From the NCBI GenBank assembly GCA_025345505.1, contig JANVCC010000018.1:36738628-36802627 (forward strand): a stretch of DNA of 64,000 bases, given 5' to 3'. The notes beneath the pieces are model-generated. The model saw nothing but the letters and a program-made list of their open reading frames with translations, searched no databases and was not told the DNA's origin. Below, in pieces: positions 23,681 to 38,289 of this stretch. Numbering within the stretch: the stretch's first letter is position 1; each line of letters starts with the position of its first letter. Source of the stretch: Todiramphus chloris collaris (taxonomy: Eukaryota; Chordata; Aves; Coraciiformes; Alcedinidae). The position numbers and the translations under genes were made by a program.

Positions 23681-26384
23681 CCCCTCCCCTTTAGTTAGCC
23701 AGTCCTGGAGCAGCTCTATGTGTAAAATTCTTTAAAATCTCATTGATGACATCAGTGTTGTCAACCTTGTTTCCCTCCCAAAGCTTAGAATAAGCTTTGA
23801 CTTTCTCTTTAGTATTTTAAAGAAACTTACAAGGTAATAAAATTCACATTTCCCATCTACAGCCAGTTATGGACTATATCATGGCATTTAGCCAGTGGCT
23901 GTCATGAAGGAGTAGAAGAAAGCTCTTTCCCTGGAGAACTGTTGGTGGGGCTGTCTGGGCAGGGGCATCCTATGCTCTTCCAGTCCTTGATAAGCTGATG
24001 GGGAGAATGGGGAAGACTGGACATTACAGCAAGTGGAAGAGAAAAATAACACCCTGGGGCTAAATAAAAGTCTTTGCTCTCAATGCAGAATGGCAAATGT
24101 TCCTGCAATATGATGAATAATTTTGGGGGAAAGATCGTTCCTGTTTCCCCCAGTGCCCAGCCCAGTTAAATTCTTCACATTACAAATGCTTAAAATACAC
24201 TGTACAATATTTTTTGTGTGTGTGCTTTCTGACATGTGAGTCTCAGGAATGGCTGCAACATATTTTTGATGTTTCTCTTTCTTTTTTTCAACAAATTTCT
24301 GTCAGGGGAAGAAGAATGGGAGACTATTCTGTCCTCCCTGTGCAAGCAAAATTTCTGCTAAACACACATGAACATCAGCCACAGTTTTGTTTATAACCTG
24401 ACAGCTGGCTTATGCTTGCTGTTTTACAGGAGTTTTGGATGAATGAAGCCCTGATGTCCCTGCTGGTCATCCCTGTGGAGGCACGCTATCATCTGCAGAA
24501 GGCATTTTCCTGATTACTGTGGAAGAGGAAGCCTCTGAATAGTAGAACTACATTTCCTGAGCCTGCCAATAACTGGGACAACCTGGAAGAGATGGTGAGC
24601 ATGCAATGAGCAGTTTGAGGATATGCGTTGGGCACCCACGAGTGTCTGAGTTCTGGGCAACACAAAGCTGCTGTGTCCCATGTTCAGGAAAGCCAGGCAG
24701 GCTGGCTACATGGGATATAGATGTACAAATAGCAAACATCACTCATTTTCTCCTAACAGGAACCAAATGTTAACCACAACTGCCTCTACAACTAATGGGC
24801 ATTCCCTCTAATTCTCCCTCCCAGTGCTGCAAATGACTGGAGGAAGTTAATGGGGCTGAGAGTAGAAGGCCTCCTAAATGCCTGCTCTGCTTTCACGAGT
24901 CTTATCTTCTTCCATAGACGCCCTTTTGGGTAGTGTTGGAGACAGACTGCTGGCTCAGATGGACTTTTGATTCAGTGTGGCACAGATAACTGATGTTCTC
25001 AAGAGAATGGCACAGATAATATCGCCGTTGTGGTGAGTGCTGTGCTTCTGATATATCTCAACACAATTTTATGCTACTTTGGGGCATAAGCTCTCCACCT
25101 AAAACAGTAACATCTAAAAATGGGTTTGCTTTGAACCAACATCTGCAACTTTTCTCCTACAGCACAGACAGGGTATTGGGGGAAAAGAAGTTATATTTTC
25201 TGAACAATCGTTCTTGAATGACAGAAAGTTTTTTCTTAACCATAATTCGGGTTTCATAAACCAGACTGGTCAGGTGATGTGTTTGTTGTAAGAATGTGAA
25301 CTGCTTTGAGTCTAAATTAACACCTTTAGCTTTACTTAGTGAGAAAAACTGCTCATTACTCCTAAGTAATTTACTATCAATATTGTTGTATGAACAAAAA
25401 CAATCTAATATAATCTGGCATTTATGACTTCCCATAGTATCAGCTGCTAAAGTAAGAAAACAACAAAATACCCCTTTTATTCAGAAAAAAACCCTTTAAA
25501 CTAATAAGCATGTTCCTAATTCTAAAATCAAGTCAGAGATTCTATTCACTTTCATTACGTATAATTTATGTCATTTGGATGTAGTTTAATAAGGTCATAA
25601 AAATGCCAGTTGTGGTATCTCATAATACTTTTTATAAACTGGTTTTACAGTCTACCCTTTGTTCCAAAGTTCAAAGTGACAATTGAAATGCACAGGTTGC
25701 CCAGGGGCTCAGACTTTTTGCTGGAAGTACTGACTGGTGAATACCTTAATTTCTAATATATCTATATTTTTTTCAAAATCTTGGTAATTGTGGGGAACAT
25801 TCCTTTCCTCCAGATGTGCCAAAGCTGATATTTTTCGATTTAAAGAAAAATATCAAGAATTCGGTAAAAGGAACACATTTTATTGCTGTACACTTTTTTT
25901 TTTTTTATGAAATGAAAACTGTGTAGCATTTATTCCTAAGCAGGTCGAAGTCAAACAATACTTCTAAGTGCTATTACAATAGTGGCATTATATTGTCCCT
26001 TGTCAGCTTTCAATTACTTCATCCACCTAGCTGATCACTGACTTATTTCCTGGCTTAGGTAAATAGGGCTTTTGGTGCACTTCCCTTAAGTCATTTCAGA
26101 GAAGATAAATTAAATAATGATTGCAATTTAATATTGTGATAGTGCTAAAATATTTCCTTCAAGCTTCAAGTTTGACCACAAGTTTCCAATAATATACTTT
26201 TTTCACTTGCGAGCTCAAACCTGAGGTTTTATTAAATTCTACAGCTGCAGTCAGTATTTATGTTTTCATCTAGCAAATTGGACATTTTAAATAATAAAGA
26301 GCATGAAGTTATATATAAAAACAGATAACACTTGCAATTCATTTAAGGTGGAAACTTTATTTAAAATTAATCAAAAATCCACAC
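23681..26384. other. Long non-coding stretch, nothing recognised
   Basis: No supported gene, RNA gene or interspersed repeat. A T-run occurs near 25893-25905. Confidence 0.5.
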
Positions 26385-26465
26385 AATATGGCACAGAGGT
26401 CCAAATCTTAGCTCATTATACTGGAGTAAATCTGGGGAAAATTCATCAGCTTCACTCTAGAATCA
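26385..26465 (+). repeat. Possible degraded dispersed repeat, 'ctggagtaaatctggg' type
   Basis: Words 'aggtccaaatcttagctca' and 'actggagtaaatctgggg' resemble the same loosely remembered dispersed repeat type suspected at 2755-2850. This is weak and from memory. Confidence 0.2.
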
Positions 26466-27730
26466 TAGCCAAATACTTGAAACCTCAGCTGGACGTGTAT
26501 TCCTAAGGGACATGGTGCCCTTGTGCACAAGGCCCTCAGTGTGCAGAGACTGGTCCATCTAGGGAAGATGTCCTGTTGATATCAAAGAGGTGATTAAACT
26601 TTCTTGACATACTGGGAATCTAGGTCTATGTAGCCCACTGGTATCATTAGTCTTTGCAGTGAAGATCTCGGTCCTGCAAGTTTCATGGCTGGTCTTCTGT
26701 GGGGGAGACAGGGCTTAACAGGAGGTGAAAGCCTGGTCTGTATCTTTAGACATGGGCAGTGAAACAAACAGTCCTCTTCCCCGCAAGTAGGCACAGTCCT
26801 CATTTCACTTGGGATTTGCACTTTGGTGGTTCACCTGCACATTTCCTTTAGGAGAACAAACTAATAAGCAGTGAAGTATGCGACACGTACTGTTTGTAGA
26901 TAAATGAAGTGTGAAATCCTCATTTTTCACTTTGCAATCATTGTTAACATCCTCTGCTATTTTACACCTTTTCTGACCATGTGTACACTGAGGCACATTG
27001 CTGATGCTTCAGAGGAGCAGAGTTCTGTATATGGCATGTTGCCACGCTTGAGTGACAAGAATGGACCTGTCTTGAGAAACTCTTCCTACTCCACTTCCAA
27101 AGGCTCCCAAACATCTTGTCTTTGCTGTGATGATAGCCATGTTTACTTGTTTTGCCCTTGTGTGTGATGGCTTGTATGCCAGGCTCATCTCGGATGCTAG
27201 CTATAGCTTTCCAAGAGGGGAGTTCCCAAGCAGAGATTCAAGCCAATGTTCCAAAGAAATACTTAAGCATAAATATGTTGGGTTAATTAGATCAGACAGA
27301 AAGCAGAAATTTGTTGCAGAGTAAGTTAATGAAGTTTCTAGGGAGAAAAATTATTATCAGTCATGTTCCTTATAGCCATGCATAAAGACAAAACATCCTC
27401 CTAATGTTCTGGCACTGCGCAAGCTCAACAGTAGCCTTTCCCCACCCTCAGGAGCCTGCAGTGTTCAGGGACTAGTCAGAGATGAGTGAGGAAAGGCCTG
27501 TACTAGTGACAGAACAACAGCTACTGTCAGGCAGGTCAAACAAGGAAAGAGCACAACTTAGGTCTTCTACTTTCAGGCTCTTTTTTCCTATGAAGTCATC
27601 TGTGCTTCAAGCACAGGGAAAATCACCTTAGAGGTGATCTTTGTAAATTTGAATTCTGTTATTTCTGAAAAACACAAAATCTTCCAGTTTTGTCTATGGG
27701 TCTGTAGGTGATTTTAGAAGTGGATAATAT
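26466..27730. other. Non-coding stretch, nothing recognised
   Basis: No repeat or gene recognised. Overlapping plus-strand frames at 26904-27324 have no known domain. Confidence 0.5.
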
Positions 27731-27757
27731 ATAAATAAATAAATAAGGGGGGGGGGG
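27731..27757. repeat. (AAAT)n followed by G11
   Basis: Four AAAT units are followed directly by eleven G residues (27747-27757). G11 is unusual in such an AT-rich neighbourhood and could be prone to length error. Confidence 0.9.
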
Positions 27758-30700
27758 AATAAAAATAGAGCTTGTCCTGGGAAAATAACACCAACATCTT
27801 ACAGCTGATCTGATCTCTCCCCTTCCCACTGTCCCGCAGGAAATTCTGACTTCATGTTTATTTTCCTTTCTTTAAGATGCTAACTTGAAAAACAAAAAGA
27901 AAAGGAATCTCAGTTTCAGCCAAGCTCAAGCTGCACAGAAACAGCTCAACAATACATAATGCAAAGGATTCCAGTGGATTTGCAAGTAGGAGGCTAAAAT
28001 AAGACAGAAAGCAGAGGAGAAAACTCTGATATTTACATGGATACAGACCTTCTACTCATGCTACTGTAGGAGTAGAAATGCAAATGAATATTGAAGTGTG
28101 TTGAGCAACACTCAGCCCTGCTATAATTGTATCATAACCATCTAGTAGTGGAGCAAATCTTGAAGCTATTTACTGTGTGAGTAAGGAAGAACCACGTATG
28201 AAGGCAGTCTTCACCAGACTGGTCAAGCCTAAGGTAGGTTGGACAGTAGGAGAGGAAGGGAGCTGGACTTTGGCTTTGTGAGCACAGTTGTACCTTGGGG
28301 GTGGAAAGTTCAGATCATCCTCTCTGCCCTCCCTTCCAGAGCTCTGGGAATCCTGCCTCATCCCTCCACTCTGCACAGGGGTCAGGGACGCCTGCAGAGA
28401 AGTGGCAGGGGCAGAGGGGAAGCGAAGACAGCAGACTTCCTCTTCCTAAGAAAATAAAATTATTTTTGTGGGTAAGGGAGTTGGGCGTTGCTTCTTGACA
28501 TTGGAGAGCTGAGTTGGCTGCCTCAATGGCCAGAGTGCATAGTCTAACCCCTTCCCAAGGGCATGGACACCCTTTCAGTCTGTTGGTAATAAAGGTTACT
28601 GTGAGAAAGCTGACTTTATATTTTTTAGAAAGACTGTGAGAGAAACAAGAAAGGCAGTTGAGCTTCAAGGGAGATTTTCCTTCATCAGATAAACTCCAAG
28701 AGGAGCTATGCACGCATAAAATACCTCTCTGCTATCATTTCCACTGGGTCCTTTGGGAAGATTCAGTGTTTTGCAGCCAAAGGCCTGTAATCAGCAAAGC
28801 ATCTGGGCTCCTAACTCCTCATTTAAAGTTTGAATTCCAATGGAAATCAGTGGGGAGTTTAAACAGGAGTTGGGAGATTCAGTATTTGTTGAGTATTTGC
28901 CACCATTATCAGTGTGCTGCTTAACTCATAAACTATATTTACAATTATTGCTCATATTCATCCACTGACACATTTCAGGTGCTTATAGATGCTTCTAATA
29001 GTATGCCATAAATCACCCTAAAGAGCTGGGATACAATTTTTAGAGATCAGATGGGAATACTCACTACCTGTGGGTATTTGCAGGATCAGGACCTATTTTC
29101 CAGAACAGGTGCTTAAATGAAATGATGAAGTCATTATAGTTGAGCAACTTAATACAGAGAAATAGCTCACGTTATTCTGGTACCTACAGGGCTCTGGCAT
29201 AAGTGCCTAAATTAAAAATTTGAGAACATATTAGTCAGGAGGATTAGATTTGGCATTACACTTGGAGAACATTTTGTGGATGTGGGAAAAAAAAAAACCC
29301 TTCTTTTTGTGCATGTATAGGTATTTTTTGCCACCTGGAAAAGTTGCATGGTTTTGACATCACTTCCACTTTTTTCTCCTTTGGATCCTGCTCCTTTTCT
29401 GTTCTGCAGGCCTCTTTAGTGCTATGAAAATCAAGGTTTGCTCTTGGAACAGGCATGTGTTCAGGAAAGTACAGAATGTCTATCGGAAAAGCAATATAGT
29501 GCACTCTTTGTGGTCGAGAGTGTGGGAAACTCCATTTAGCTCATTTTCATGACAGAAGCACTGAACCACATTAACACAGAAGGAAGATGTAGAAAACGTT
29601 TAATGGTACAGCAATGCTTTGTTTATTCTTAGCTAAGCCTACATGGCTTCCAAATGAGCCCACTATGCTATGCGACTACATAAGGTTAACTGCTGGGTAC
29701 ATTAAGCAAAATAGTCTCTCTTAGATGCTTGTTTAAGTCATCATTTCTGATCATTTATCAGACTTAATGTGCTACAGCAGACTGCAGGTCACAATGTGTC
29801 ATTTCCAAAAGAACTTTGACTTTTCCCTTTCCAGGGTCAGGAGCCGGTAATGTTTAGCTGAAATCACTGCATTGCACTTCATAGCTTCCAGTGGATCTAC
29901 TGAAGCTTTGGAGAGCTATTTTCACTGACTTCAAGTATTTGGGTATTAAAATCTGAGGGAACTGTTAAAGTACAGGCAATCACCTGAGATTCAAGCTGGA
30001 CACAAAAAAGTTCACTTCATTTGTTGCAAAAAGATTGTGAGACTTAAGGGTAGGATAATTATTTTTCCAAACTGATAGTGGGAGTTCTCTCTGGAGAGAA
30101 ATACCAAAACCAAAAAGCCCCCACTTCTTGAAGGTTATTTTCATGAAATTCAAGAAAAAAATTTAAAAAAGTTGGGATATAATTTTTGACATGTTATGCA
30201 TTTCCCCAGTGCAAAGTGAAATAATAGGGCTATTTATCTCTTGACTTCTACAGCTAAGGGAATTATTTACTAACAAAAGGTTGCTTTTTGCTCTCTTTTT
30301 TTAATCTAGAAAATGTGTGTATTTTTCAGATCTATGATTTTGTTTAATACACTGGGGTCACACTGGTGGGTATTAAACAATGATAAGATGAAGATGAGCA
30401 GACATTTTCTATTGTTTCCTATTCCCTTTTTATATGCTGGGCTGTACTCTTTTTTCATCTGCATTTGTGGCTCCATAGTACAGAGAGTAAGAGGAGTGGC
30501 TGTAGAAAAGATATAAGTCATGAGAGTATCATGACTCACTTTTTTTCTATGTCAATCCTTACATCCTACATGGATGAATAAATAATCTAGGTGAAGATGG
30601 CACTACTGTATCTATTGTCTAACACTTCTCGTTATAAGGGCCTCTTTCATCTGCTAATAGGTTTACCAGATTTCAATCATTTAGGAATGAGTTGGAGTTT

Positions 30701-33700
30701 TTTCTTGGGTACCTCCTTGGTATGGATTGGTATTTGGAAAGGTTTCAGCTGCGATGTTCTGGAGTTTCTGAGATATTTGGGAAGAATAGATTGCCTTTTG
30801 CAGGCTAAAAACGTTCTTCAAATAATTCATTGACAAGCAGTATCTGTGTCTTGGGGAAGAGGCCTGAGATTTGCATTAGGGATGTACCTTTTCCTGATTC
30901 TGTGACAATTTACCTAAATAGTCCAAAGTTGGAAGTACCTATTTGTTCAAATGGTGACTGCTGAGTCCTCCAGAAGCTCTGTCTGCTTCCATGCAGACAG
31001 CCACCCTGTAGAGGATGGCTAAGAATGTTTCCATCTCAGATTGTAGATAAAGAGCCGGACCTTCTCAGCTAATGCAAGAAGATGGAGGGAAGCCATTGTG
31101 GAGCTGGAGGCTGGAGACTGATTAGGAGGATGGAGTGCTGAGAACTTCACGCTATAGCATTCTGAGAAGACAGGTTCATCCTAGCTTTCCAATCATTGAG
31201 TTAATATGATGGAAGTCTTAAAGAAGTGCCTAAGAAGAAAGGAATATTCTTATTTATATCCAGGTCCTTATGCAAGCTGTGTGAAGAAATCCTAGGAGAC
31301 CCTCTACAAAAGTTGCAGAAGTTAAAAAGCCTATTGACTAGCCACACCATCCTTAGCTGCCTAACTAAATGTTAGATGGGAGACTCATCAGAAAATAGTA
31401 CACAGCACCTAGTTAAAGGCCATTTCATAATACTGTATGTTCAAGGGGGTGTGGTAAATTGTTGTTTGAGGATTCTGGTTTTCTCATCTCCTTTGTTCTT
31501 TATCTTAATAATCTTCTAGTGCAACTGCTTGCACTGTAGTATTAAATAACAACCATTGTGTAATTCTGCAGGTCCAAGGGAGTTTTTAGATTTATGAGGA
31601 ATCTAGTATGTGAGGAATCTAAAATACAACTTTTTGTGGGGGAACTATGAAACAAAGAAACCCCCACTGAGGTTGTTAGGATTATTTGCTTCCTTTTTAA
31701 ATGTTCATTACTCTAAAATGAGTACATTTCAAAGGGAACAGAATAACAAGAGGAGATCCTCTGTGAAAATTATCTAGACTAGGACTGTTACAAAAAGTTA
31801 CCTCTCTCTCCCAGGATGTTCAGAAGCACAAATTGTGATTTGGAAAGGAAAAGCTTTAACAGACAACTACATTTAAAAAGCAGACTGCATTTAAATGTAT
31901 CGCTAGCAAAGCTAGGTTTCATCTGCGAAGGAAAAACTTGGTGAGGAAGGAAATAAGTGAATTAAGGAAAACAATGATCTAATTACTCCACAAAGATAAA
32001 ACAAGACAAGATGAAAAATCCCAGCTAACCCTCACCCATTCTCCTACTTTTCTCCTCCCAAAAATAATAAACACAGTAGAGGAAATATTTATTTTTTTAA
32101 AAATTTTATTACGTACTTACTATCAACACTATTATTTCTCCAAAGAGAATTCGCTTGTTGATAAGTTCTGACTATTTAATATCGCTTCAGTGTGTGAAAT
32201 GTATGGGTATCTCATAGAGAGAGTACTTGTGAGATTGCTGAGTTACAAGAGTCTAAATTCAGCATCCAGCCAGCAGCAAGAAGCAGGATGAATGACAGGA
32301 AAAGTCAGGAATTAAATGAGTCAGTAAGGCAAACGCTCTTTCTGTCTTAAAAAGATCTTAACATTCTTTTTGATACTGATTACTTTCCATCAGGTAGAAA
32401 AGAGGACATGAGGCATACACCCACAAAGGCTTGAAATAGGCCTTCAAGTTCAAAGCAGTCTGAGACGTCTGCAAATGCTAATAATATTCACATATTTCTA
32501 GTCATACCACTGTGCTGCACGGTGTTATCCGAACAGGCTATGAAAGGGTCATGGCACTCCTGTGTGGTCAGTATGGTTTGTTTATTTCTGATTTCTACAC
32601 CAAGAAACCCAAGAGGAGCCTTATTAGGACTACATGTTCAGAGTGGAGTTCTGAGATCAATCTGAGCCAGAGAGGGAAATAATTTTTAAGCAGGTAATTA
32701 AATGGACTGAAAAATTCTGTAATTGAGCATCTAAAGGTGTAGGGTTGAAGCACGTTGCATTATTCCTGTTGCTTTGCTAAAATATTATCCCACACTTGCC
32801 AGCTGCTGGAACATAATTTAAGAGTTTAAAATGCCATATGAGAATTAAATTAAATACAAAATCCAGCATAAATCAGTTCAAATCCACATGTTTACACAAG
32901 AGTTTGGTTTTTTAATTTCTCTCTTCTCTCATTCAAAAAAATGGGCACATTGCTTTTTCCTCAAACTTTCAACAACTGCAAAAAAATGCCACAATTTGGC
33001 AGAAAGCAGGACTGTAAAATTTCAGTCTTATAGGTAAAAGTTTTGGAAAGTTACGAGCAAATGAAAACAGGGGCTTAACATGGAAATGCATAGGCATCCT
33101 TAATTACAGTTGTTGGTAGCTCTCCAGCTGTATTGCGAACGACATATGTTTTCTCTACTTAAAGCCCTAATCCTGTTAGTAGATGTGTCAGCATGGAGCC
33201 CTGCAGCTGTGGTGTGTTGCCCCAGCATCGGAGGGGACGTCTCGTGAGCCGAAGAGTATCCAGAGTGTTTCTGCCTGTGCTGTAGATATCAGCTGTGGAT
33301 GACTGTGAACACTGGGAATGAGTAAGAATAGAAATCTGTGAATGGTGTTCATGTCTAATATGATTAATGAAATTCCAGTGGTGCTAAACCAGTCAAAACT
33401 GAACATGGAAACAGCTAATTAATTCCATGGATTTAGGAACACAGCACTGGCAAAGGTTTGGGGTCATATATAATATATACAGTGCATTAATAAAAGATGA
33501 AGATTGAATGATAAACCACCCATGCTGTGAAGTAATCCCACAAGAAAGTATTATCTACAGCATCTTACTGAAATTAGTCTTACTGAGAAAATTGGATTAA
33601 AGTCTGAACTATACTCTTACTGGCTATTGTTAAAGTCAGTATGAAATCACTGACAGTTAGAAATTTCCAGTTATGTTTATGGTCATGTTATTTCCAGAAC

Positions 33701-34427
33701 ACATGCAAGAGTCATACTTTGAAATGATTGCAACATCGTTATCGTGGGTCCAGAAGCCCAGTAAATTTGGGGACTTTTGCAGGAAGCACGTTGCAGAGAG
33801 GACTGTTGGGCAACCACATCAGATACAACTGAATAAGGTAATTTTTTGGTCTTGATTTACAGGAAACCTCATCTGTTGTAAAGATTACTCAATCATCTTT
33901 TTAATATATTAAAACCAAATGTATGTTAGAAGACGTTGCTGTTGTAAAGCTATGGTCCAAGTCCTGGTGACTCTGTGGAGAAGGCTTGAGACTGGCTGTG
34001 GGAAGTGTTGAGAGAGGAAAGGTGGGAGGGCAGCAGTACACAACGGCACTCTCCCCTGCGGGTCCTATGCCCATTGGCATGACAAAATGACTCAGTGGGT
34101 ACATGGGCAATATTGTTTCCCGTGCCTCTGAGAAGTTATATGTTCTCAGAGTTGGAAAGTGATGGCTTTTTCCCATTGTCAGCACTTACTGTCGGCTACC
34201 AAAGCGCGCAAACAAGCACTTTCTCATTTTCTCCTTTGATAGTACTGAGCAATAATCTACAAGTTTGAGAGTACCCATAATTTGGCCAAAATCAATAGCA
34301 GGTGGGTTATTTCAAACCGTGCCTCATTTTTGTGTTTGTACAACATCAACACTTTTAACCTTGCTAATAGTGACAGGGAAAATGTTCACTTACTGCAGCC
34401 TCTTTATAAGGCCAGTCTAGGTTGAAC
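27758..34427. other. Longest featureless non-coding stretch
   Basis: About 6.7 kb without a recognisable interspersed repeat or coding exon. The 132-codon minus-strand frame at 28315-28713 has no known domain and overlaps plus-strand frames. A small hairpin (8-bp stem 30979-30986 with 30993-31000, 6-base loop) is the only structure noted. Confidence 0.5.
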
Positions 34428-34505
34428 AAACATTAATTAGTTAATATTTGTGTAGCACTTTAAAAACCTAAAGCACTATGTAAGTGCTAAAGATTATTAT
34501 TGTTT
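34428..34505 (+). mobile_element. MIR-like SINE 3' fragment, sense orientation
   Basis: The words 'ttaattagttaatatttgt', 'tagcactttaaaaaccta' and 'gctatgtaagtgctaaa'-like text ending in 'gattattattg' track the MIR 3' end in order ('ttaatgtttgt', 'aagcgctttgagatcct', 'ctatgtaagtgctaa', 'attattatt'). The 5' half is not recognisable. Confidence 0.55.
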
Positions 34506-36120
34506 TTGAGAGCCAAACAAGAATTTAGTGGGTTACACTGAAAAAAAGTTGCTATAATAAAAATGTTAGAAGCATGATTTAAAAAAAATAATGTGAAGTG
34601 TAAACTAAATAGGCTTAAAAAAAAATTTTGAACTGTTTGCACTCAAGCTACCATGAAAGCTACTTGACCAATATTTCCAAAAAATTTGCAGAGTATGAAT
34701 TTTATTCCAATGCTTACTCTGCATTTTAAGAATGTTCACTAATACTCTTAGAAATATTATGAGAAGTTTGTATTTTAAAGATGACTACTGTATGATTGCC
34801 AGTAAGTTCTGTATTCCAGCATGTGCTAATGATTTTTTTTTTTAGCAAGAATATTCTGAGAACCCCATGAACTTTTATATATCATAGTAATGAAACAGAA
34901 ACACTCTTTCTGGTGCCGAGTTTCTATTAAATCAGTCTTTGAGAAAGAAAAAAAAAAACAAAACAAAACCATCCCACTGTAGTAAGAAGGATTTTAATAG
35001 AAAGCTTTACAATGGGTCTGGCAGGGGATGCTCTGAAATAATGAAAATGTACAGAACAACCTCCAACCTTAAATAACAGTGGCAGTTGATTAGCAAAGCA
35101 GAATAAAGATTTTTAAAGAGATTTCTATCTCTGTTTAATAGTCTTCTAGGAAATCTGTTTTATTATACTTGATCATTGAGAGGCCATGTTTCTCAGTGAT
35201 TGTTAGTCACTACTGCTATGGAAAGGGGACAGCCAGAGCATCCCTCACATCTTTCCTGCAATCTGTAAAATCAACAGCTAGCCTGGATCTTTCACATGGC
35301 TTAGTCATATGTAGATTAGATTTGAGAAAAAAAGGCTATCGAAACATAGATAAAATAAAACTAATTGAGACTGAGAACTTGACATAAGATATTTTAACAT
35401 CTGAGTGTCTTCACAGATGAAAGTTGTACAATACTGTTTTTTCTTCCTCCCACACTATGAATTTACTATATCCTCTGAGCTGTTTAGATCCAATTTCTCT
35501 AGTTTATCTTATTCCTGTTCAAGGCCCTGGATTGTACTCATCCCAGGCTTGTCTCTGTGCTTCTTCCAGTGACTGTCTCATGTTGATCATACAAACCTCC
35601 CAAGAGCAGAGACATGTACAGAGGACTTCCTTTCATGAAGGCTTGACGTTGCGATCTCCCTTTATTTGATGCTCACTCAGTATTGCTTTCCCAGGTGCAC
35701 AGGCTGAGCCAGAGTGGGAAGATACCTGTTCAGACATGTTTGATATGTATGTGCCATTGTTTTGAGCTTTTCTGGGCTACTGCATCCCCACTTTCTTGGT
35801 GGGACTCTAAAACAAGAAGATGATGGGAAAAATGGCCACTATGACCACCGTCTCCTCCTTGAATCTCTCCCCTTCATTGTCACACTGCTGAGCTCTCAGG
35901 TCCATCCAGACATGGAATGTTTGGGCTGGTACAGCAGTAGTGTTGGAGAGGATGTAGGGAAAGGTCTTCAGAGGGTAGTCAGCAGGGCCCCAAATTTCCA
36001 GGGCATATGGCATTCTTCTGAGGACCTGTCCCTTGGTGGCTTGTAACCTCTCTCTTCCAGTTGGCAGCTGCAGTTACATGTTTTTGCACACGATGGCAAA
36101 AAGTTGTTACTGTCATGAAG
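34506..36120. other. Non-coding stretch, nothing recognised
   Basis: AT-rich with A-runs near 34585, 34618 and 34948. Opposed frames at 35762-36285 overlap on both strands with no domain. Confidence 0.5.
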
Positions 36121-36160
36121 GGAAAGTAAGAAGAAAGTAAGAAGGTAAGAAAGTAAGAAG
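36121..36160. repeat. Short AAGT/AAGA tandem array
   Basis: Imperfect units of AAGTAAGA repeat about four to five times over 40 bases. Confidence 0.9.
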
Positions 36161-38289
36161 AGGTGGAAAGCTTTCAAATTATACCTAAACTCTTTAGTTC
36201 TTCTGCAAATTACTGGTCCAAAGATGAAAAGGGCGTAACTCACATCAGGTTCATAAAAGCCTAAGTACAAGGCAGATTTTATCAAAATATTTTTGGCAAA
36301 CTGTATGAAGAAGGGTCAGACCGTGCTTCAAGGGCTCACTCCATTGCTGAGGATCACACCAGAGTCTCAAGATTCCTGTGCCAGCTACTCACAGGAAGAA
36401 GTCATGTGTGCCACCGTAGCACTCGACACAGGTTCTCTTTGGCAATGCTCAGAAAAGTTGCTTACAGTGTCTGAAAAGGTTTTCAGAGGAAGCTGCAAAT
36501 GTGCAGCAGCTTCTCAGGACATCCACAGCCAGTGAAAAGGTGTTATATCCAGAGGTGCTAAATACTCAAGCCCCATCCTGATACCAGTGGATCAGAGGAC
36601 CATGTACCTCTCTAAAAGCAGGTCATTTCTTTGGGTACTTTGGCTAAGGATGGAGGCAACAAAGATGGTCATCTGTGTCTGAAAACCACTAAATGATTAA
36701 AAGCAAATATACAATATGTTTAGACAAGAAATTATTCTAGACCTTTATTTCTGACTACTTGATACAAAAATATGGAAATGAAAAAGTGTATGTGCTTATG
36801 AAAATCTGTGGGTGAAAGCATACTATTTCTCTATATATTCATATTGAAAACTATCTAAATGTAGTCTTTTCTGGCAACTAAGGAATGGCCCTGAACTCTC
36901 ACACCTTAGAAATACTTAGTTCACATTTTAAAATGGGGATTTTAATACTGTATGGTACCGTTCTTACTTTTTCACTAATGTATAACTCTTGCTCTGCTGT
37001 TGAGCATTTTATCAGAGACATAACACCATGCAACAGCTTAAGCACCTCTGCAGCTATCAAGGTTTCTGGTTTAACATGCCTTGGTGTAAGAGCACAAAAC
37101 TCTCAGCTCTTCCTTTTTCTGTCTTTTTTGCAAGCTACAAGCCCCCAGAACCTTAGAAGAGTTTTTATGTGGTGTGGTTTGGGTAAAACTAATGTGAAGG
37201 AGGTTGGAGGCCACCAGGAAACATTAATAGTTCTCCTCAGTTTTGTTTTCTTTTAACCGTTAGAGCCTAATGAGAGCACTGCTGTGAAATTTTGGATACA
37301 GTTTTGGCAAAGCTGCACCAATCCATCAGTGAGGCCTCCTTGCTGAAATGAACACCTCCAGTAAGCTTTTAATGGCCTTTGTAAACAAACAGAATAATTC
37401 CCACTAACTGAAGAAATGAGTTCCATATTTATTTATTTTACTTCACAGCTCCTATTAAGTTGATTTAATAAAATTCAGCACATAATGTTTTTTTAAAACA
37501 AACCTTAAATAAACTGGAGCTGAGTACTGAACTCTGCATGGTGCTGCCAGTATTAATGGGTTCAAAAGAGGCCATAAGGCTCCAACTGTCCCTGCTTTGT
37601 GAGACCAAGGCTGAAACTTCATGAAACAGTAAAGATGATTTTAGGGTTCCTAATACCTGACTGAAATAATCATATGGTAGACAGAGGGGGAGCTGGGGAG
37701 CTGATGGCTCAAGACTGTTGGCTCATCTAAGTGTCCTGTGTCCTCACAGCTCTCTGTCTGGACCTCCTTCAGGTGACCCTGAGGAAGGGTCTTTGTCCTT
37801 TCTTGCTCCCTGTTGTAGCACCTGAAGATCACAGTTATGGATACACTGGGATTCACTCCCAGCATTGCATCTACTGGAGCAATTCACTTCTGGCTATCCA
37901 GCTGAGAGAAGCTACAAACCATCTTTGCAACATAAGGTGTGAGAAGCCAGATTGTGTCTTACATCAGGAGATGGACCTATTTTCTGAGCACAGTGAATAT
38001 TCTCTAGGGGAGCCTGTGACCCTCCTCATTCCTCAAAGATCTCTTCCAAGGGAGAGAAGAAATATGAAGATAATGACTCAACTATTCTTGATGAGAGATG
38101 ATGACAACAGGAACAAGAACCCTTCAAATTTCAGGAGGAAATTCAGGATCCAGAAATAGACCTGGTGACAGTAATCCAAGGAGAGCTCTTTGCTGGGCAG
38201 GCTTCTTGCTGCTTTGGGCTTTCTACTATTTTTTTTTTTTTTTTTTTCTGGTCACATAGCCAAGTCTGAACCTTCTTTGTGGGGACCTA
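36161..38289. other. Non-coding stretch ahead of a LINE remnant
   Basis: No supported gene. The plus-strand frame at 37731-38159 (142 codons) has no recognisable domain. Since it lies directly upstream of the reverse-transcriptase remnant it could belong to a more diverged 5' part of that element, but I see no endonuclease motif. T19 lies at 38229-38247. Confidence 0.4.

Noticed and set aside
23456..23694. Phenylalanine-rich plus-strand frames
   Set aside because: Translations of the poly-T tract and gap.
28315..28713. 132-codon minus-strand frame
   Set aside because: Overlaps two plus-strand frames, with no domain or splice-site context to support an exon.
30979..31000. Small hairpin (8-bp stem, 6-base loop)
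   Set aside because: Short enough to be expected by chance in 64 kb and has no supporting context.
34905..34925. 'tggtgccgagt' word resembling a retroviral primer-binding site
   Set aside because: The match breaks after a few bases, there is no LTR pair around it and no retroviral frame nearby.
37731..38159. 142-codon plus-strand frame
   Set aside because: No known domain and no endonuclease motif. It lies just upstream of a dead LINE fragment and is consistent with chance.
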